From: Gordius sp. MW1
Taxonomy: Eukaryota; Nematomorpha; Gordioida; Gordea; Gordiidae
NCBI GenBank assembly: GCA_964036665.1
Contig: OZ038530.1
Location: forward strand, 19,676,001 to 19,740,000
Reading direction: 5' to 3'
Length of the DNA: 64,000 nucleotides
Below, piece after piece: positions 52,801 through 58,168 of this stretch. How positions within the stretch are numbered: position 1 is the first letter of the stretch; each line of letters begins with the position of its first letter. The translations under genes were made by a program, and so were the position numbers. A model generated the notes under the pieces. The model worked only from the letters and a program-made list of their open reading frames with translations, searched no databases and had not been told where the DNA came from.

Positions 52801-55800
52801 TATAAACTAAAAAAGGTTAAGAATGACCATTTTCGCACCTTCAACCTCGTTTATCTAAAAAACTGGAGGTTTTGGGGAAAAACTGAAAACATGTTTTTAT
52901 TCAGCGCAAACTTGTCTATCATAATTATTGGTCTTACAGCGGGATGGAATCATAGAGTCAATATTTGCAGACGTGTGTAATCTGATTGAGTAGAATACAG
53001 GTTATCATTTGAAAATAAATTTTTTAAAAACTGCTAGGGTCCAGTTTAAAAATTCAGATTTAAAAAACGGGTCGAGAAGTCTTATAAACATATTGCCATA
53101 AATGCGTCAATCCTCCATAAGCTTGCTATGTATGACTTACTAGGAAACAGAACAAACCTAAACAAAATAATAATATTCTATCATCGATCAATAGGAGTGT
53201 TGTTATTCAGCGCGTCATTTAAGACCTGCGCTGAGGGATTAAACAACCTTAGTACCATCACAACATATAAGAGTTTAGCGTGAGATGCGCTTCCCTAGTG
53301 TAAAGTCCCCCCTTCTTTAATAATTCCCTCCTAATGGTCCTAAATCCTGCATAAAATTATAATGAGGCAAACGTTGTTAATTTTACAGCACCGCCACATG
53401 TGACGGATTTTCTAGCTATATTTCTGAAGCTCAGATTACTTATACCATGACTGCAGTTTGACATCAACAACTAGCTAACACCCCGTAAGCAGGAGACTAT
53501 CAACGTGGGTGTGGCTATTTTATGCACATCTTAATATCACTTTAAGGGCTTGTCTTAATATCGGATTCAGATTCAAAGCGCGCGAATTTATCTTTGTCTA
53601 AATATCCTATTCAATTTCATGGGTCAAACTAGGTTTTAATTATTAATATTTTATTTTTCTGATAGTTAAAAACGTTTTTTTTGTTTATTTCAACTCTTGA
53701 GATTAAATCCAAACTTTGCTGATACAAAAACATACAACATTTAAGCTTAGGAAAAATTTTGCATCTTACAAAGTAGCTATTATGTAATGCGTCTGAAATG
53801 TAATCTGCTGTGAATACGAAGTTAAGACACGGCTATGTTATAACCCGTACGACGATTTTCGCAGCGCAGCAAAATCCGATATTAAGACAAGCCCCAACAG
53901 ACGCCTCAGCGCATTACTTGCCAATAGTGAAATTTATATAGAATTTAGGTGTCTTACGGCATCTAAAGCGTAAACTTTGATTTGTCCAGTTTGAACCACG
54001 TACATGCTCTCATCTTTTTGTCCAAGGGATATAAGGAATTGACCCCTCCTCACGCTAACAGATTCAAAATGACGACACAATTCCAAGAAAACCGGCTTTT
54101 CGAAATGTCCAAAAACCCTATGTATATTTTGAATAAAAAAATATTTTTATTTTATTTTATTAATAACGTGGTTGAACGAAAAATTCAACCGGCAAACTGT
54201 TTGCCGATTTTGGCAGAGTTTTTCGCGGTGAACATGATTATACATTTATTTTTTTGTCAAGTTCTTAAAAAATTTGCTGTCAAAGTTGCTAAAACGGCGA
54301 TTTTAGCGTTTTTTAAACGTCAATAACTTGCAAATTAATCGGTAAATTTTGTTATAATTAGTTGTTGATTGTAGTGTTGTAAAAACAGCTGGGTTTGGTC
54401 ACTTTGATCTGCTTACAAATTTCGACTAAGCCTAGCGATCGACTAAGAAAAACAGACCAAAAAATCTTTGTTGTGTTTAGGTTTAGTCGATTAAAACCAA
54501 AAATCCAGCCGTTTTTACAATATTAGTTGACTGGTGTAATTATAGCGGCATACAGTTAAGTTTTTCATATAACGAAGCTGTTTTAAATGGAGATTGCAGG
54601 AATGATCAAAAATATAGTTAATTAAATTAAAACTGAGCAAAACTTAAAGAAATACTTGGAAAAAAATTATTCTCATATTTAATTAACTTAAATCAAAATA
54701 TATAATTAATGACTTAAAACTTAGCAATTTCTAAAAAAAAAACACAAACACAATTGAGGATTGTTTTTACAGACAAGAGCAAATGTATAGAATTGTGGGT
54801 GAAAACTAAATATAGTTGTTTATGCCTAGTTGAAAGAATTTTAAGTCTCATTTGTGTTTTCATAATATTTTTTAATAAATTTCAATTTTATAATTAAATT
54901 AAATCAAAAGCATCAAACAAAAACTTATATTTAAAACAAATTGGTTATCATTTAAATCGAAATGAGGGTAGTAATGTTGCAAAAACGGCTGGGTTTTGTT
55001 TGGTCGACCTTGGTTTAACTAAGACTAACGGCGGTCGACTCTTCTGTTTAAAAAATTCGACCAACCCTTTTAGTTGACTAAGAAAAATTGACAAAAATCT
55101 TTAGTCTGTTTATGTTTAGTCGACTAAAACCAAAGAACGACCAAACAAAACCCCATTTTTACAACTCTAGGGGGTAGTCAAATAACTTACGTCAAAACCG
55201 TTTAATTGCAAAGCCATGTATATGTACATTATATATATATTAAATATTTATTTCTTACGCTTCGCAATAAAACGATATTTTATATAATTATCTGGTTGAG
55301 TTAAGGACTCGAAAATGTTTGTGAATATTTGATATTGCACTATTAAGTGATTTGTCAATAAACGATGTTTTTGTTAATATTATCGTTTAAAAAAAACAAA
55401 ATGGCGGTTAACTTCGCGATTAAAAGATTTTTGCGATAATCCAATTTGCGATTAAGAAGTTTCGACTGTAATACATATATTTATTAATATAACTATATGT
55501 AAAAAAATTTAATTTGATGGCTTTGTCAAAATTTTATAAAAATAGTTAAAATTTAAAGCAAATAAAACTGAACGTAGAAAACGATTTTAATAATCTTTAA
55601 TCTTATAACACTTTTTTAAGAAATTAAATTTTTGAAATAAAGTTCATAAGCCAACCCAAATTAAATTCATGCATCCACTTTTTTCAAAATCAACACAGGC
55701 AATAAAAACTTATATCCTATTAGGTGACAAGGTCAACCATCAAAATAATAGAAAGCTTATGGTTTTTTTTTTAAATATTAAAACATATTCAGAATTAAAA

Positions 55801-57065
55801 CTAAAAGCACAGTAGAAAGCTTAACTTCGGATTAATCTGAGCACAATTTATAATGTTTTCTAAGTATTATCTAGGCATAGTATCTTAAAAATCTAAACAA
55901 AGAATATTTTGAAACAAAGTATTTTAGATGAAAATACAAAAATACATGGGCTTAGCCAGGTTTTAGATTGGGGGGGGGGGCAAGCCGCTTCAAAATTTAA
56001 TTAGAGGGGGGCAAAACATAAATTTTTTTAATTTTTCAAAGTTTTTGCATTGAAATATATTTCTCGTAATTTAGGGGGGGGGCAGCCCCCTGGCTACGCC
56101 CATGCAAAAATTAAGGTCAGAATAAATACAAAGCATCTTATTTTTTTTTAAATTTTTAAATTACTATTAACAAAAATAATATTTATGTTTAATAAAGAAT
56201 TAGTATCTATACATGGTTAAAAATGTTTGAATAACTTTACTGATACCTAATTAAATTATAAACAAAGTTTACTGTATACTCTTCAGCATAAATATGACCT
56301 CTTCTGGTAAAAAATGTTCATTTCTATTAGAATCTAATATATCCTCCTCATATGCTGATGGTGGAGGCTCCCTTATCATAATTATAGGTTTTCCATCGTT
56401 GTTTTGCTTGAGACTTATAAGGCTTAAAATTTGTAAAATTAAATATTTTAAAGTATAATATTTTTTTACAATAAAAGTTTAATAAGAAATAAAATTGCCT
56501 GAGTATTTAAATAAAGTGTATATTAAAATGGATGGAATTCTATGTGAAGGTCAAAGGATATATGTTCAGAAAAATTTACTTGGCAGCAAAGATTAAACTA
56601 GGCAAAAACAGTTATTTTATGGCCTTAAATTTAGTAACATATGGTTAAGGCATTAAGTATTAATTAATAGTCAACAAGTGTATGGTTAAAAACTAATAAC
56701 ATATTTAAAACAATTAATAATAGTAGAATTAAGTACCCTTTGGCAAGTTTAGACATGATATATTTTTTCATTAAACAGTTTTTACCCAAATGATCATTTT
56801 TCATTTCTTTCATCTAATAGTATATAATATCTATTAAAAATATAATTACCTTTCTCAAGATTCTTTTGCCATAAAACAACATTTTATCTCTTTTTCTAAA
56901 TCTTAATTTTGGTGGACCACTTTTAATTATATCAGAGGCTAAAAGATTATAAATTGACCATGAATGCAAAAAAATACTATTTTGCTTTAATTTCTTAACA
57001 AAATACATAGTCAGTAAAATCAATAGAATCGAAAAAATAAGCCCACTAATCCAATACCAGTTGCC
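25686..57065 (-). CDS. PNPLA6: Neuropathy target esterase / Swiss cheese (PNPLA6/7-type lysophospholipase), 33 coding exons
   Basis: Reading down the minus strand, 33 exons join with consistent phases into about 1,530 residues (human PNPLA6 about 1,330-1,375; fly Sws about 1,425). Order: N-terminal membrane anchor, RFRKRDK-LFYG motif, CNB-like domain 1, a variable linker with SDFDMA, CNB-like domains 2 and 3, then the patatin domain with oxyanion loop GGGGAKG, nucleophile Ser in GTSIG and catalytic Asp in LDGGY. The family hydrolyses phosphatidylcholine and lysophosphatidylcholine on the cytosolic face of the ER and keeps axons and glia healthy. Introns run from under 100 nt to several kb and are full of hAT MITEs. 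One intron is GC-AG. The start-Met exon is not found with certainty, and the basic MRKKLK-type segment that follows the anchor in vertebrates was not located. Confidence 0.96.
26363..26525. mobile_element. Family A hAT MITE with perfect 8-bp duplication
   Basis: tatcctta flanks both ends (26355-26362 and 26526-26533). Ends catgggcgtagccagc and ggatacgctcata. Confidence 0.85.
26798..26880 (-). CDS. PNPLA6: PNPLA6-like exon 32
   Basis: It encodes [20 protein letters not shown] and MEYMPYV. It has no clear vertebrate match, but acceptor ACATAG and phase 1 to 0 fit both neighbours. If the GTAAAT donor is not used, eleven more codons lead to a stop at 26762, a possible alternative C-terminus. Confidence 0.82.
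27166..27250 (-). CDS. PNPLA6: PNPLA6-like exon 31
   Basis: It encodes [20 protein letters not shown] and [19 protein letters not shown] matches human FTDLAEIVSRI. Acceptor TTCAG, donor GTAAGT, phase 0 to 1. Confidence 0.91.
27472..27585 (-). CDS. PNPLA6: PNPLA6-like exon 30
   Basis: It encodes [20 protein letters not shown], then [18 protein letters not shown], matching human DVGYQYGKAVFGGWSRGN in its first half. Acceptor ATCAG, donor GTTAG. A truncated LINE lies in the intron upstream. Confidence 0.91.
27868..28715 (-). mobile_element. 5'-truncated LINE, C-terminal part of ORF2
   Basis: The minus-strand frame from about 28710 to 27977 reads ...[20 protein letters not shown]... and [18 protein letters not shown] (CCHC-type), then [20 protein letters not shown] and [20 protein letters not shown]. 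This domain follows the reverse transcriptase in LINE families common in cnidarians, sponges and other animals. The frame ends at a stop after FFIK; the copy at 63575 reads on past that point. The 3' tail is AT-rich. It lies in the intron between exons 29 and 30 of the PNPLA6-like gene, on the same strand. Confidence 0.85.
28832..28984 (-). CDS. PNPLA6: PNPLA6-like exon 29
   Basis: It encodes [20 protein letters not shown], then [20 protein letters not shown], matching human [20 protein letters not shown] and [22 protein letters not shown]. Acceptor TTTAG, donor GTAATA. Confidence 0.96.
29604..29740. mobile_element. Family A hAT MITE, left end worn
   Basis: Interior gggcaataatgatttaggga and end ggatacgcccatg, with a C11-12 tract. 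Confidence 0.7.
29799..29947 (-). CDS. PNPLA6: PNPLA6-like exon 28: patatin domain
   Basis: It encodes [20 protein letters not shown], then [20 protein letters not shown], matching human [20 protein letters not shown] and [18 protein letters not shown]. Acceptor AATAG, donor GTTATA. A family A MITE sits just downstream in the intron. Confidence 0.97.
29966..30167. mobile_element. Family B palindromic MITE
   Basis: Ends tagtgttttaaaacggctgg and cctagccgttgttacagcac. Confidence 0.78.
30727..30843 (-). CDS. PNPLA6: PNPLA6-like exon 27: catalytic Asp (DGGY)
   Basis: It encodes [20 protein letters not shown], then [17 protein letters not shown], matching human [38 protein letters not shown]. The Asp of DGG completes the Ser-Asp dyad. 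Acceptor TTACAG, donor GTTAGG. Confidence 0.98.
31295..31355. mobile_element. hAT end remnant (tagagacctgcacggg family)
   Basis: cccgctttcgggcctggctt is followed by gcccgtgcagatctctag; only one end is recognisable. Confidence 0.4.
31496..31682 (-). CDS. PNPLA6: PNPLA6-like exon 26: patatin domain
   Basis: It encodes [20 protein letters not shown], then [20 protein letters not shown], matching human VLDLTYPVTSMFTGSAFNR and [16 protein letters not shown]. Acceptor CCCAG, donor GTTAGA. Confidence 0.97.
31786..31949. mobile_element. Family A hAT MITE with perfect 8-bp duplication
   Basis: ttgatgtc flanks both ends (31778-31785 and 31950-31957). Ends catgagtgtagccaaggg and ggctacgcccatg. Confidence 0.85.
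32270..32426 (-). CDS. PNPLA6: PNPLA6-like exon 25: catalytic Ser (GTSIG)
   Basis: It encodes [20 protein letters not shown], then [20 protein letters not shown], matching human [36 protein letters not shown]. The Ser in GTSIG is the nucleophile of the family. Acceptor ATTAG, donor GTAATA. Confidence 0.98.
32858..32979 (-). CDS. PNPLA6: PNPLA6-like exon 24: start of patatin domain
   Basis: It encodes ...[20 protein letters not shown] and VLGGGGAK, matching human [33 protein letters not shown] is the oxyanion-hole loop, completed in exon 25. Donor GTAAAA, phase 2. Confidence 0.96.
33303..33471. mobile_element. Family B palindromic MITE
   Basis: Ends tagtgttgtaaaaacggctg and cagccgattttacatcactg; flanks atataaat / atatacaa are similar. 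Confidence 0.75.
33478..33642. mobile_element. Family A hAT MITE
   Basis: It starts gggcgtggcagcattgg and ends ggctaccccccatg; only a few bases separate it from the family B copy to its left. Confidence 0.7.
33699..34022 (-). CDS. PNPLA6: PNPLA6-like exon 23 with Ser/Thr/Asn-rich insert
   Basis: It encodes [20 protein letters not shown], then [28 protein letters not shown], matching human [38 protein letters not shown]. After that come about 55 residues rich in Ser, Asn, Thr and Ala, ending SGSVWK before donor GTGAGC. The insert replaces the shorter vertebrate RRSPAKLHELYEKV stretch and is probably flexible. Confidence 0.93.
34574..34823. mobile_element. Family A-related hAT MITE, 250 bp
   Basis: attgataa flanks both ends (34566-34573 and 34824-34831). 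Ends tattagcgtaggg and tagttacgcccatg. Confidence 0.75.
34843..35011 (-). CDS. PNPLA6: PNPLA6-like exon 22
   Basis: It encodes [20 protein letters not shown], then [20 protein letters not shown] and [16 protein letters not shown], matching human [40 protein letters not shown]. Donor GTAAAT after GGCGTT. Confidence 0.95.
35056..35453. mobile_element. hAT MITE (catagactag ends), left member of inverted pair
   Basis: agtataat flanks both sides (35048-35055 and 35454-35461), a perfect 8-bp duplication. Ends catagactagg and gcctagtctatg. Confidence 0.85.
35561..36014. mobile_element. hAT MITE (catagactag ends), right member of inverted pair
   Basis: It starts catagactagatagactgct and ends gctgagcagtctatctagtc-tatg. 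It is related to 35056-35453 in opposite orientation (tcaaattttcctccattttg against caaaatggaggaaaatttga). Contains a (GT)n run at 35607-35622. Confidence 0.8.
36266..36329 (-). CDS. PNPLA6: PNPLA6-like exon 21
   Basis: It encodes [20 protein letters not shown], matching human [21 protein letters not shown]. Acceptor TTGTAG, donor GTAAAA, phase 1 to 2. Confidence 0.93.
36726..36851 (-). CDS. PNPLA6: PNPLA6-like exon 20: linker to patatin domain
   Basis: It encodes [20 protein letters not shown], then [20 protein letters not shown], matching human [35 protein letters not shown]. Acceptor TTTAG, donor GTTAGG. Confidence 0.94.
36887..37067. mobile_element. Family B palindromic MITE
   Basis: Ends tagtgttttacaaatacctag and ggtccttttacaacacta. 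Confidence 0.72.
37432..38068. mobile_element. hAT MITE, 637 bp, tagggctgcaccgatatcgg ends
   Basis: atcatcac flanks both sides (37424-37431 and 38069-38076). Ends tagggctgcaccgatatcgg and gatatcggtgcagccctа-type inverted repeats, rich in gataccgata motifs. The interior is AT-rich with no coding remains. Confidence 0.88.
38350..38425 (-). CDS. PNPLA6: PNPLA6-like exon 19: end of CNB domain 3
   Basis: It encodes [20 protein letters not shown], then TGSG, matching human VVTRLIHLLSQKILGNL...GSG. Two overlapping donors (GTTAGT after 38350, GTTATG after 38356) are both in phase 1, so length may vary by two residues. Confidence 0.93.
38470..38680. mobile_element. Family B palindromic MITE
   Basis: Ends tagtgttgtaaaaagaaatg and aagtctcttttacaacacta; the central part is partly duplicated (accgacttaacaaaaacaca occurs twice in similar form). 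Confidence 0.75.
38767..38830 (-). CDS. PNPLA6: PNPLA6-like exon 18: CNB domain 3
   Basis: It encodes [20 protein letters not shown], then K, matching human [21 protein letters not shown]. Acceptor TTTTAG, donor GTAAAT. Confidence 0.95.
39344..39393 (-). CDS. PNPLA6: PNPLA6-like exon 17: CNB domain 3, GC donor
   Basis: It encodes [17 protein letters not shown], matching human VEALTRQPRATTVHAVR. The frame and phase require the exon to end at ATCAG followed by GCAAAT, so the next intron is GC-AG. Acceptor AAATAG. Confidence 0.88.
39518..39644 (-). CDS. PNPLA6: PNPLA6-like exon 16: CNB domain 3
   Basis: It encodes [20 protein letters not shown], then [19 protein letters not shown], matching human QGDRSDCTYIVLNGRLRSV and GKKELVGEYGRGDLIGV. 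Acceptor GTTAG, donor GTAAAA. Confidence 0.96.
39774..39943. mobile_element. Family B palindromic MITE
   Basis: Ends tagtgttttaaaaacggatg and ccagcggcttttacaacg. Confidence 0.72.
40766..40928. mobile_element. Family A hAT MITE
   Basis: Ends catgggcgtagccggcatt and ttggctacgcccat, interior gggcaataatgatttaggga. It sits 22 bp downstream of exon 15. Confidence 0.82.
40950..41081 (-). CDS. PNPLA6: PNPLA6-like exon 15: CNB domain 2 to 3
   Basis: It encodes [20 protein letters not shown], then [20 protein letters not shown] and ALYR, matching human [33 protein letters not shown]. Acceptor TTTGAG, donor GTCAGT. Confidence 0.96.
41150..41350. repeat. Interspersed repeat, copy shared with 54170-54345
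   Basis: ccaactgtttccagattttggtag and atcaaagttgctaaaa match 54180-54330 with moderate divergence. It lies just upstream of exon 15. Confidence 0.65.
41929..42106. mobile_element. Family B palindromic MITE with perfect 8-bp duplication
   Basis: gtaagtag flanks both ends (41921-41928 and 42107-42114). Ends tagtgttgtaaaaggggctg and cccagccgtttcaacatta. Confidence 0.87.
42220..42587 (-). CDS. PNPLA6: PNPLA6-like exon 14: CNB domain 2 with acidic insert
   Basis: It opens [18 protein letters not shown] (human QDVSLHFVLWGCLHVYQRM) and closes [20 protein letters not shown] ... SKAQFYE (human [20 protein letters not shown] ... SKSDFYE). Between the two lies an insert of about 50 residues, absent from human. 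It is very acidic ([13 protein letters not shown]) and contains GGPKRRRGS, a basic patch resembling a PKA or NLS-type site. Donor GTATTT, phase 2. Confidence 0.93.
42863..42999. mobile_element. Family A hAT MITE, degenerate
   Basis: Ends aaccgcgtagccagg and gtctaagcccatg; a related scrap with catgggcatag and a G-rich tract lies at 42635-42680. Confidence 0.55.
43109..43186 (-). CDS. PNPLA6: PNPLA6-like exon 13: CNB domain 2
   Basis: It encodes [20 protein letters not shown], then VEQDSC, matching human SRVLLHHAKAGTIIARQGD. Acceptor TATAG, donor GTAAGT, 26 codons. Confidence 0.9.
43392..43526 (-). CDS. PNPLA6: PNPLA6-like exon 12: lead-in to CNB domain 2
   Basis: It encodes [20 protein letters not shown] and ...[20 protein letters not shown], matching human SIFEAAKQELAKLMRIED. 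Acceptor GAAAG is weak; donor GTTAGC. 45 codons, phase 0. Confidence 0.85.
43755..43806. repeat. Hairpin-ended repeat remnant
   Basis: acagacaaatggacattttt is followed by ccataaattgcatatcaatta, a worn copy of the composite repeat's end. Confidence 0.5.
44130..46227 (+). mobile_element. hAT element, 2.1 kb, with ZMYM/52K-type transposase remains
   Basis: tgcatttc flanks both ends (44122-44129 and 46228-46235), a perfect 8-bp duplication. Ends cagtggcgtagctaggggg and ggctagctacgccactg. The plus strand carries transposase from about 44325 to 45067: ...[20 protein letters not shown]..., and after frame changes the C-terminal hAT dimerisation domain (44675-45067) with [20 protein letters not shown] and [20 protein letters not shown]. 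The N-terminal part is missing and the frame is disrupted near 44475 and 44620. It sits between exons 11 and 12 of the PNPLA6-like gene. Confidence 0.9.
46730..46876. mobile_element. Family A hAT MITE with perfect 8-bp duplication
   Basis: gcatttaa flanks both ends (46722-46729 and 46877-46884). Ends catgggtgtagccagg and tgactacgcccatg. Confidence 0.86.
46972..47147 (-). CDS. PNPLA6: PNPLA6-like exon 11: linker with SDFDMA motif
   Basis: It encodes [20 protein letters not shown], then [20 protein letters not shown] and [12 protein letters not shown]. The SDFDMA core matches human RSDFDMAYERGRISVSLQ. Donor GTTAAT, phase 0. Confidence 0.92.
47575..47742. mobile_element. Family A hAT MITE
   Basis: Ends atgggcgtagccagcatt and cgctacgcccatg, interior gggcaataatgatttaggga. 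Confidence 0.82.
48337..48459 (-). CDS. PNPLA6: PNPLA6-like exon 10: acidic linker
   Basis: It encodes [20 protein letters not shown] and ...[18 protein letters not shown]. Acceptor GTTAG, donor GTAAGA, phase 1 in and out. The sequence is unconserved but the frame is forced by its neighbours. Confidence 0.83.
48668..48712. repeat. Short interstitial TTAGGG repeats
   Basis: Two ttagggttagggtt tracts about 30 bp apart, within an imperfect local duplication (ataattatgcantanttta). Confidence 0.6.
49079..49380 (-). CDS. PNPLA6: PNPLA6-like exon 9: basic, low-complexity linker
   Basis: It encodes [20 protein letters not shown], then a Gly/Lys/His-rich stretch of about 75 residues and ...[10 protein letters not shown]. 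Acceptor CTGCCAG; the GTATTG donor leaves one G, which pairs with AT of exon 10 to give Asp. It has no clear vertebrate counterpart and is probably disordered. Confidence 0.78.
49628..49690. repeat. Hairpin-ended repeat, inverted copy
   Basis: actatgcaatttatgggctc is followed by gtccgtcctgtcctgtcctg, the reverse complement of the composite repeat's end with a ggaca tract. Confidence 0.65.
50187..50323 (-). CDS. PNPLA6: PNPLA6-like exon 8: linker
   Basis: It encodes [20 protein letters not shown], then a basic KTHRRRSY stretch and ...FNTDEEK. The linker is not conserved in sequence with vertebrates, but the open frame, CAG acceptor and GTAAAT donor fix phase 0 to 2, which exon 9 needs. It is GC-richer than its introns. 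Confidence 0.82.
50404..50585. mobile_element. Family B palindromic MITE with 8-bp duplication
   Basis: gtccgaac (50396-50403) and gtccaaac (50586-50593) match 7 of 8. Right end acgtttttacaacacta; the left end tagcttttttaaaacggc is slightly worn. Confidence 0.83.
50654..50825. mobile_element. Family A hAT MITE
   Basis: Ends catgggcgtagccaccatc and ccggctaagcccatg; it ends about 50 bp from exon 7. Confidence 0.8.
50876..50956 (-). CDS. PNPLA6: PNPLA6-like exon 7: end of CNB domain 1
   Basis: It encodes [20 protein letters not shown], then TAELLNP, nearly identical to human [24 protein letters not shown]. Acceptor TTTCAG, donor GTAAGA. Confidence 0.95.
51158..51224 (-). CDS. PNPLA6: PNPLA6-like exon 6: CNB domain 1 helix
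   Basis: It encodes [20 protein letters not shown], then VQ, matching human [22 protein letters not shown]. Acceptor TCTAG, donor GTAAAT. Confidence 0.93.
51481..51630. mobile_element. Family A hAT MITE, right end lost
   Basis: It starts catgggcgtagccaggagg; interior gttattttgcccctcgttaa; no right terminal repeat. Confidence 0.68.
52012..52073 (-). CDS. PNPLA6: PNPLA6-like exon 5: CNB domain 1
   Basis: It encodes [20 protein letters not shown] plus a split R, matching human RTVSARAARDSTVLR. Donor GTTATA, phase 2. Confidence 0.92.
52098..52152. repeat. Hairpin-ended repeat copy
   Basis: agacaggacacgacaggacag runs into aacccataaattgcatagca-attaat. Confidence 0.65.
52396..52476 (-). CDS. PNPLA6: PNPLA6-like exon 4: CNB domain 1
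   Basis: It encodes [20 protein letters not shown], then SVLDGLS, matching human [22 protein letters not shown]. Acceptor TTTAG, donor GTAAAT, 27 codons in phase 0. Confidence 0.92.
52534..52692. mobile_element. Family A hAT MITE, degenerate
   Basis: Left catgggcatagataat; interior ttttgcccctccctaaaat; right end worn. Confidence 0.6.
53545..53894. mobile_element. Family C MITE, 350 bp
   Basis: Ends gggcttgtcttaatatcgga and tccgatattaagacaagccc are near-perfect inverted repeats of 20+ bp. It is colinear with 10344-10678. Confidence 0.8.
53958..54117 (-). CDS. PNPLA6: PNPLA6-like exon 3: CNB domain 1 core
   Basis: It encodes [20 protein letters not shown], then a [20 protein letters not shown] strand pair, matching human VLGHFEKPLFLELCRHM and PDASIYVVQDGLLEL. 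Acceptor CATAG, donor GTAAGA. Confidence 0.93.
54170..54345. repeat. Interspersed repeat, copy shared with 41150-41350
   Basis: aactgtttgccgattttggcag and gtcaaagttgctaaaac match the 41 kb copy. It lies about 55 bp upstream of exon 3. Confidence 0.65.
54372..54525. mobile_element. Family B palindromic MITE with 8-bp duplication
   Basis: gttgattg (54364-54371) and gttgactg (54526-54533) match 7 of 8. Ends tagtgttgtaaaaacagctg and ccagccgtttttacaatatta. Confidence 0.83.
54969..55169. mobile_element. Family B palindromic MITE
   Basis: Ends tagtaatgttgcaaaaacggc and aaccccatttttacaactcta. Confidence 0.78.
55945..56104. mobile_element. Family A hAT MITE
   Basis: Flanks caaaaata / caaaaatt match 7 of 8. 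Ends catgggcttagccagg and ggctacgcccatg. Confidence 0.8.
56273..56406 (-). CDS. PNPLA6: PNPLA6-like exon 2: lead-in to CNB domain 1
   Basis: It encodes ...[14 protein letters not shown]... and ...[13 protein letters not shown], matching human RKEPPPAVLEAD and LPSEVLYMLKNV. The acceptor choice (TCTCAAG before CAA) follows from phase 0; the true start may lie a few codons away. Donor GTAAAC. Confidence 0.82.
56850..57065 (-). CDS. PNPLA6: PNPLA6-like exon 1 found: membrane anchor and RFRKRDK motif
   Basis: It begins after CGTAG with [20 protein letters not shown], a membrane helix, then a luminal/cytosolic linker and [20 protein letters not shown]. Human has YRFRKRDKVLFYGRKIMRK at the same place. 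Donor GTAATT, phase 0. An upstream exon must supply the start Met; a 33-nt ATG frame at 57106-57138 is possible but would need a 40-nt intron. Confidence 0.85.
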
Positions 57066-57539
57066 CTACGATTATAAAATATATTATGCGCTATATAATT
57101 AATACAAAGACATCTATTTCAGTTAAATATATTTTCATTTTTCACGCAAATTCGGTATCGTTTCAAAATGTCACAGTCCAAACCTGATGCATACAAGTAT
57201 GATATTGGGGACAATCGTGGGTTTTAATTATAATCTTTTCCAAACACAATACCGTTCATATGTAAATCTCACACTTAATTTTAAAGAAATGCATTCAATT
57301 ATATCCAAAATTTGAATTATAGTCTTAGTTATGACCTTGTTAGACCTAGGTTTATCTATTAATACTAACCATATAGTTCAAAATATCTTATAGGCGAAAC
57401 AGTTATGCCTTAAATATCCTATTTATTTAGGAAAACATTTGTTACATCCCACTTAATCAATTTTTATATATCTGATTGTTTTTTATGCTCTGATAAATTT
57501 AGACCATTTACACGTCCCTCAAAGAAATAGATCGTAAAG
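57066..57539 (-). other. 5' flank of PNPLA6-like gene
   Basis: It should hold the start-Met exon and promoter. The only nearby candidate is the 33-nt frame MKIYLTEIDVF at 57106-57138, with a GTATTA donor but an implied 40-nt intron, shorter than any other intron traced here. Confidence 0.3.
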
Positions 57540-58168
57540 CAGGCGCGTACGTAAGGGGGCCGAAAGCGGGGTTTTTCTACCCCCTTGACCAAAATAATTT
57601 TTTGATTAATAAATAGATTAAACGGGTTAAAATATTATACTTTAATTGCATAAAAGATTTTGAGACACTTATAAAAGCCTGGAAACATAATATATACATT
57701 CAATTTTTCGAATTAATTTTCGACTAAAAGCTCGCAATTTTCTACCATTGATTGTAAATTATAAACATATTTTTTTTATCTTAACACCGTTCATTTGGCT
57801 ATACTAAAAAATGTTAAGTAAACAGATTGAGTGACTGTATAATTTTGCGCTTATTAGCAACTTGAGATTTTTTTCAGATCAAACTCATATAATTTTGCTT
57901 TGGTTTCCGTCATTATTTTACCTACTTGATAATATTTTCGGTCAGTTGAATAACTTGCATAAGGTCCATGTATTTTTTTAAGGTATAAAAGCGATAGTAA
58001 ATGCTCTATTTAATGAAGAGAAGAGATTTTTCCAAAGCTGGTTATTTAGCGCCTTGAAATCTCGCATATATTATACGCGAAGTTTATTTTTGTTACATTA
58101 TAAATAAAAGTGTCGAAAATTTTTTTGAATTTTTCCTCCCCCTTGAGAAAATCCTGGCTACGCGCCTG
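57540..58168. mobile_element. hAT element, 629 bp, family A-related
   Basis: tcgtaaag (57532-57539) and tcataaag (58169-58176) match 7 of 8. Ends caggcgcgtacgtaag and ggctacgcgcctg. AT-rich interior, no coding remains. Confidence 0.8.
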
